Shown here piece after piece: positions 24,139 through 29,836 of a DNA stretch of 29,836 nucleotides (positions are counted from its first letter, which is position 1; each line of letters opens with the position of its first letter). Origin of the DNA: Protostelium mycophagum (Eukaryota > Evosea > Variosea > Protosteliida > Protosteliaceae); contig MZNV01000621.1 in NCBI GenBank assembly GCA_002081555.1, positions 1-29,836 of the forward strand, in the 5' to 3' direction. The position numbers were made by a program, and so were the translations under genes. Under the pieces are notes generated by a model that worked only from the letters and a program-made list of their open reading frames with translations, did not search any database and was not told the origin of the DNA.

Positions 24139-26618
24139 GTGGAACAGCTGAGCGATGAAGAGTCTTCTGCTGAGCTCGTTGACATCCAAAACAATCGGCT
24201 AGAATGGTCTCGCCTTGCCGTCAAATTGAGGGTGGTGAGTGTCCAGACATCGACAAAACCCTCATCTTCTCTGAAGTTTACAGACTGGCTCAAAGCAGGA
24301 CGTCAATCTCACTCTCTCTCACAATTATCTCTTCTCCTCTGATCTCAGCTGCACAATGAAAGGGAGACTGCAGACACTTCTCGGACCACAGAACCAGCAA
24401 CCCAAAAGAGTGATCTCAATAACCAACAACACCATCATCACAGATCGAGACGACCAGCCAGCTGCAGTTTTCTTCGCAGAACATTTGGCAGCTGGACCTT
24501 TTGCACAAATCTATATAGAGGACAACCGTGGAGATTCGCTCTTCTTCGACTCAACTTATGATCTTGTTGACAACGAGATCATCTCTATTTATGAGGTCTA
24601 TGTGAGAAACAATGTCCTCGCAACAGCCATCACCTCTTTCCAACCAGAAGAGATCAGCATTTTGATGATCGAACACAATCAGATAGAGTCATACGCTCTC
24701 TTCTTTCAAGCAAGAGCAGTAGGACGTTTTACAACAAGATACACTTTCTGTTTTAGTGACAATCAATTCGGGAAGCTTGATTACATCTTCGATCACAAAA
24801 TGGCGGAGATCGATCAACGAATCGAGAGGAATTTCTTTTACCAATACAACTTGCAATTCTTCTCTTACCAGTTGGACCTCTCTTTTGTGAATAACTCGGC
24901 GAATTATGGACTCATTGAGGTCAGAGTCTTTATATATGGATGTCGTTTCGGAGAGTCGCGTGTCAACATTCTTCTGCATTTTTGTTATATCTCGTTTACG
25001 ATGATTTTTTTTCAAAAACACCCAAACGTGCCAGGCACGTTAAGCTACCGTAATTTTAACTAACGAATTCGTAAAATCGAGTTTGGCGCACTTGCATTTA
25101 AATCGAAGGAAATAGATTTTTTCTTTTGACTGATTTTTCCAAGTGTTCGGACGCGTATTCAAATACATTGGGTTTCAGCGACAATGTTCTCGAGGAACTG
25201 CAAATACAAATCGCCTCACACAGTCATAGTACTATTTTGGTAGAGTCCAACAACATAGCTGCTCTTGAAATTTCGGCGAAATCTACGGAGAGTATGGAGC
25301 CAACCGAACAGAATATCACTGTGAGGGGAAACACGTGGCAGACTCTGTCTCCCAGATATACACCAGCTATCTGGATCAAAGATGTCAATGCAGGAACGAT
25401 CACGGTGAATTTTCTGAGAAATTTCCAATATTGATAAGCAATTTTGGGATATCGAAAGTTTTGGAATGACTAAAATTGTACTAAGCTTAAGGACACCACG
25501 ATCAATCACTATGCGGCAACAGAAGGGGCAGCAGTCCGTATGAGTAACATCTACAAAGTGGATATACTCATCCAAAATGTCACGTGAGATATTCATTGGA
25601 ACATAATACACCGTTAAATCGTGAGAGCAAGTATTACTACAGCGAATGGTTTCTTTGGTGATAATGTCTACAATCGGCCATAAATCATCCTGCAAGCGGA
25701 TTGATCCACCGAAATCTCACTGAAATTTCACAGAATTTCAAACTGTGTTGCAACCCTTGGTGCCGGAATCTCTTTGATCATGGAATGGTCGCACATCAGA
25801 ATTATAGACTGTAAATTCTACAACAACCTTGCCTCATATGATGCTGGCGCGATAAGTGTGTGGGGAGCACGAAACATGGAGTTTGTGGTGCATAACTGCG
25901 AGTTCTTGGGGAATACGGCGATGCATGCTGCCGTCATATCCACATCTCCTGTCGAAAGAGTCAATGTAATGCATCTTTATTCTTTGTATCTGTCAATAAG
26001 AGTTTCTGACTGGTTGTAGATATCTAACAATAGAATATATGTCACCGAAACACAAACAGACTATTCAGTCCTCGTGGTGGGAAGCATCGCCAGCCGAAAC
26101 AATTTTATTCAGTGTCCAAAACATTCCCGCCTGTACATAGAGTCCTCATCTGATGGACAGGAGGTATGGTCCTGTGCACCTTGCCCTCGTGGAGAATACA
26201 TACTGGGGGGTGGGTACCTCAACTACACCGAGCAGCCTGAGGGGGATTGCCGGGTATGTCCAAAAGAGGCAGATTGTAGTGACAAGGAACCAATGGTGAG
26301 AGATTTTGAGAATATCGGGGGAAAAGTACGCGTTGTAGATAGTGAGACTGATGAGGGACAGGTCAAGCCTGACACGTGGTGTGATGATATAGACGGAACA
26401 ATGACATGTGTAGCATGTCCACTCGGCTACTGCTCTCCTCTTGTAAGTAACAAGTATTCGAGAAAAATGAGTGAAAGTATGCAGAAGCATCTGTGGTCCT
26501 CTTCATGTGTGGGAAACCGCGAAGGACCTTTATGTGGCCGTTGTAAAGCAGGATACACGATGGCATACTTCACATCACAGTGTGTGCCAGAAGACAGCTG
26601 TGACAAAAGGTGGATAGT

Positions 26619-26752
26619 AGCTGTTGTGATCTTGCCTTTTCTGTACGCTCTTCTGTTGTTATTTCTGCCAGTAGGAAATGGATCGGCATGGAAGTCTGGA
26701 TCATTCTTCATACAATCATTTCCATTCTTAGGTATTTATTTTTATGTTATTT
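26619..26752 (+). repeat. 134-bp exact repeat, copy 1
   Basis: Covers the first membrane-helix exon and the first 21 bases of the next intron. Identical to 27057-27190 (offset 438). After that the two introns diverge but remain alignable, and the following exons (26912-27056 and 27369-27493) are similar but differ at many bases. Confidence 0.9.
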
Positions 26753-27056
26753 CCATTCTATCTTTACATTCCATGAATCACAAAAACCAATTCAAATCTT
26801 TCTTCGGCAAAAACAGCTTTTAGTTCACACAAACAGACTTTTATGTAGTTTCAGATTTTACGTTCTCATGCAATTGAAACTGATCTACAACGATGTACTG
26901 ACAGGCAACAGTGGACAGATCACAGTTTAAGTACTTGTCTTCTGTCCTGACACTTTTGATCTCCCCACAAGCAGATGACGGCGGAACTGACCGAGGTGTT
27001 TGCGTGTTCAGCACCGACTTTGTGACTTCAGAGATCGCAGAGTTGTACCTGCCAAT

Positions 27057-27190
27057 AAGCTGTTGTGATCTTGCCTTTTCTGTACGCTCTTCTGTTGTTA
27101 TTTCTGCCAGTAGGAAATGGATCGGCATGGAAGTCTGGATCATTCTTCATACAATCATTTCCATTCTTAGGTATTTATTTTTATGTTATT
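27057..27190 (+). repeat. 134-bp exact repeat, copy 2
   Basis: Exact copy of 26619-26752. It begins directly after CTGCCAATA of the preceding exon, in a different reading frame, so the helix it should encode is not read. Confidence 0.9.
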
Positions 27191-27411
27191 TATATGTATT
27201 GTTTTTCATTTGGAGAATGAGAATTGGTGATTTTTCTTCAGCAAAACAATTTTATACAGTGCTGTGTTGATAAAAATAATATATCGTCTGTAGATGTAGA
27301 TTCATCAAATCGAATTTTATATTCTCATTCAAATGAAACCTATTCAACGATGTACTGACAGGTAACAGTGGACAGTTCACAGTTTAAGTACTTGTCTTCT
27401 GTCCTGACACT

Positions 27412-27575
27412 TTTGATCTCCCCACAAGCAGACGGTGATGGAACCAGTCGCGGTGTTTGCGCGTTCAGCACAAACTTTGTGACTTTGGAGATCTTTGATC
27501 TCCCCACAAGCAGACGGTGATGGAACCAGTCGCGGTGTTTGCGCGTTCAGCACAAACTTTGTGACTTTGGAGATC
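27412..27575 (+). repeat. Exact 82-bp tandem duplication inside an exon
   Basis: 27412-27493 and 27494-27575 are identical. The unit runs from TTTGATCTCC to GGAGATC within the exon coding for LLISPQ...FVTLEI. Since 82 is not a multiple of three, the exon that starts at 27369 meets a stop soon after the junction. Confidence 0.93.
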
Positions 27576-28170
27576 GCGGAGCTTTACCTGCCAATATCTA
27601 CACTTTTCGTTCTGGGAATGGCGTGTATGACAGCTTATGTGATGGGAAAGTGGTGGAACACCAAGAGAGGTAAGATTACATGTTATTATTCTCTGTAACA
27701 GATGAAATGTCAAACATTTAAAAACTGAAATACAACAGTGAGTTTTTTTCGCGTGTCTACAGAGGACGATATAGAGGTGGTCGCGTTATCACAACCGAGG
27801 AGAAGCCGTTTCAGTCGTTGTAGTACGTCGTTTGTGACAGCATGTCTGTTGGCTTATAGTGGGATCACATCTGCATGTCTGAAGCTTTTGTACTGCGTGG
27901 AGGTAATCTTTTCCACGTTTGTTACTACAAGGCACGATTGAATAATTTTCAATTTTTTTCCATTGTGTTCAACACTGCAAAATATAAGAGTGACCGTTGT
28001 AGTTAAACGGGGAGTTACGGCTGTTCAGAGATGCCTCTGTGTCTTGTTACAACGGATGGCAGATTGCTGTGTTTATTGCTGTTGCATTTCTGTTGCCACT
28101 GCCACTGCTGCTCATCCCAATAAGGTACGTGATGTCACAAGACAAAAAGTTTGATCTTTGTTTGGATCTA

Positions 28171-28492
28171 CTTCGACTTGAAATACTGAGTTTTCCATTT
28201 TTATTTGCATTAAGCGAGTTTTTTTGCAGGAAATTGACAGATGTAGATGGAGGATGAAGAAAGGGACGTCAAGAAGCTGTCAAGATGTGTTGACTGTACT
28301 GGATGGTTGTTATCGCAAGGGCTGCAAGTGAGGCTCTATCAGCATAGAACCTCTAACACGAAATGTGATCTCAAGTTGACTGAACGATTGCAGATACTAC
28401 GAGTCCATCTACATGTCAAGACGTCTATCCATGGTCATCATCTACCTTCTCGTTCCCACACAGTATACACTCCTCGCTTACCGCATATTCAC
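28171..28492 (+). repeat. Inverted repeat, left arm (about 320 bp, identical)
   Basis: Base p pairs with base 58007-p on the opposite strand of 29515-29836 without gaps, across two introns and the exons between. Every stretch I compared was identical up to about 28492; beyond it the arms stay collinear to 28649/29358 but only about four bases in five agree. Confidence 0.9.
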
Positions 28493-29094
28493 CCTATTCT
28501 CTGTGTCTATACAGCTGCATCTCAAGCCATTCACGACACGTAGCGGTCAGAACTTGGAGACTTGCGTGCAGCTGTCGCTGGCGTGTCTGGCGGTGATCGC
28601 GGGAACAACTGAAGACGAGAGGTCCGCTATGATACAGTGGGCTCTGCAGGTGACATTTTTCACATCGTAATTACACATACTTATATCAAAGTTGTTTGCG
28701 GTAACCACAATCAAATGTACAAAGAAATAAATGCAAAACAAAATCATGATTTTGTCGACACAAAAAACATCGCGGTAAACCGCAAAAAACACCAAACAAA
28801 TGTGTGTTGTTGATTTTACAGCCAACAAAATCAAAGTTGACTCTTACAGATGATTTTGATCGCTATTCCACTACTGTACTGTGCGGTGCTATGCCTGCGG
28901 AAGTTGTACTTTCGCTTCAGAAGATGTTGTTCTCGTGGTCGCGCGATGACAAAATACTTCCGTTTATCTGCAGAAGTCAACGGAGAAAAGCTCAATTGAT
29001 AAAAAAGTTTTGATTTATTTTGTCAGATTTTCTGAAATTCATCTGGTGACGTCACATCCGAGAAGTTGTACAGCCTCCATCAAAAATGTTTTGT

Positions 29095-29836
29095 TCAGTT
29101 CAGTTTAGAGTATCCCTCTTGTGACAAAAGGAAGGTTTTCTTCTGTCTTCTTCTGCAGAATCCTCTACAGCGAAAGAACAACTTGCGCAAGCAAAGTGCA
29201 GCGCAGAAAAGTAGTGGGATGGCGACCAAAACCATCTGAAAGAAATCAGTCACCCTTGCAAGAAGGAAATAATGCAGTTGTACCGAAATGTGTTTTGCAT
29301 TGGCCAAGCATGCAAAACAAAAAATTTCCGCTCACTGCACGGTGATCAATACATTACCTGAAGAATCCACTGTATCAGAGCGGATCTCTCGTCTTCCGTT
29401 CTTCCCGCAGCTGCTGCCAAACATACAAGCGATATCTGTACGCAAGTCTCCAAGTTCTCCCCACTTCTTGTCGTGAATGGTCTGAGACGCAGCTGTAAAG
29501 ACAAAGAGAGAGCAGTGAATATGCGGTAAGCGAGGAGTGTATACTGTGTGGGAACGAGAAGGTAGATGATGACCATGGATAGACGTCTTGACATGTAGAT
29601 GGACTCGTAGTATCTGCAATCGTTCAGTCAACTTGAGATCACATTTCGTGTTAGAGGTTCTATGCTGATAGAGCCTCACTTGCAGCCCTTGCGATAACAA
29701 CCATCCAGTACAGTCAACACATCTTGACAGCTTCTTGACGTCCCTTTCTTCATCCTCCATCTACATCTGTCAATTTCCTGCAAAAAAACTCGCTTAATGC
29801 AAATAAAAATGGAAAACTCAGTATTTCAAGTCGAAG
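29095..29836 (-). CDS. Second beta-helix/multipass membrane protein, C-terminal part (partial)
   Basis: Exons on the - strand: 29766-29680, 29613-29358, 29235-29095 (stop TGA), with the next intron 29767-29836 running off the window. The product matches the C-terminal quarter of the + strand gene exon for exon, with the same intron positions and phases: YYESIYMSRRLSMVIIYLLV, KPFTTRSG-type loop (here RPFTTRSGENLETC), EDERSA, and a last helix LVAIPLLFCAALCLRKL followed by a basic tail ending YSKLN. It is an intact paralogue in the visible part. The two genes are tail to tail, 95 bases apart between stops. Start and ectodomain lie to the right of the window. Confidence 0.85.
29515..29836 (-). 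repeat. Inverted repeat, right arm (reaches the window edge)
   Basis: Reverse complement of 28171-28492. The arm is cut by the window end, so the full length is unknown. Confidence 0.9.

Larger units (their letters stand above)
23635..28999 (+). pseudogene. Beta-helix ectodomain / multipass membrane protein, frame-broken by duplications
   Basis: Exons that join in frame: 23635-23886, 23932-24087, 24139-24234, 24284-24919, 25144-25404, 25492-25583, 25734-25965, 26020-26731; then 26912-27056; then 27495-27669, 27763-27902, 28003-28124, 28241-28327, 28394-28649, 28850-28999. The product starts with a signal peptide (ALLFFCISIVLTAGC), has a long ectodomain of beta-helix type strands (LCLEGLTFTN, NCVATLGAG, NNLASYDAGAISVWGA), a Cys-rich stalk (CPLGYC, SSCVGNREGPLCGRCKAGY) and about seven membrane helices beginning WIVAVVILPFLYALLLLFL. 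The plan resembles Pmp-like surface receptors of many protists. Two more in-frame introns are likely (26296-26361, 26437-26481). Between 26619 and 27575 a 438-bp step and an 82-bp tandem duplication interrupt the frame, so no splicing I could find gives a full product; assembly error is the alternative. Confidence 0.72.

Overview
This is nuclear DNA of a compact, intron-rich unicellular eukaryote. No prokaryotic gene layout fits: every recognisable protein is broken by spliceosomal introns (GT-AG, many only 35-50 nt, a second class of about 80-240 nt), and once these are removed nearly all genes close into full-length open reading frames. The gene set (VPS26, Rab1, RUVBL1, PRPF6, mitochondrial PDK, AlkB, CDCA7-type zinc finger, calcyphosin) is general eukaryotic. 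A free-living amoeboid or flagellate protist is a guess from the compactness and the large multipass surface-protein family at the right end; the sequence does not prove a lineage.

Layout. 1-288 is the 3' end of a + strand gene. 889-4888 holds three - strand genes in a row: a type II membrane protein (889-2202), a calcyphosin-like EF-hand protein (2640-3456) and retromer subunit VPS26 (3527-4888). A + strand CDCA7-like zinc-finger gene (5392 to 6857 or 6952) meets, tail to tail, a - strand SH3-RhoGEF-PH-FYVE gene (6909-9353). Still on the - strand follow Rab1 (9822-10616), an AlkB-like dioxygenase (10989-11834), a small four-helix membrane protein (11876-12448) and pyruvate dehydrogenase kinase (12936-15403). 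On the + strand come splicing factor PRPF6 (15841-19116), the AAA+ ATPase RUVBL1/pontin (20097-22384) and a possible NAC-like DNA-binding protein (22741-23453).

The right end (23635-29836) is different: a large secreted/membrane gene with signal peptide, beta-helix-like ectodomain, Cys-rich stalk and several membrane helices, facing tail to tail a second copy of the same family that runs off the window. The pair shows recent rearrangement: a 134-bp exact repeat 438 bp apart, an exact 82-bp tandem duplication inside an exon, and exactly matching inverted blocks of about 320 bp that include introns. As assembled, the first copy is frame-broken.

Most genes are housekeeping and unrelated in pathway; membrane traffic recurs (VPS26, Rab1, FYVE-RhoGEF). 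Exon joins below were derived by hand from reading frame, splice-site consensus and family conservation; all except those stated as uncertain give an unbroken frame. The most unusual non-genic signal is a 9-mer, CGTTGTAGA, found 12 times on the two strands together, mostly in introns.
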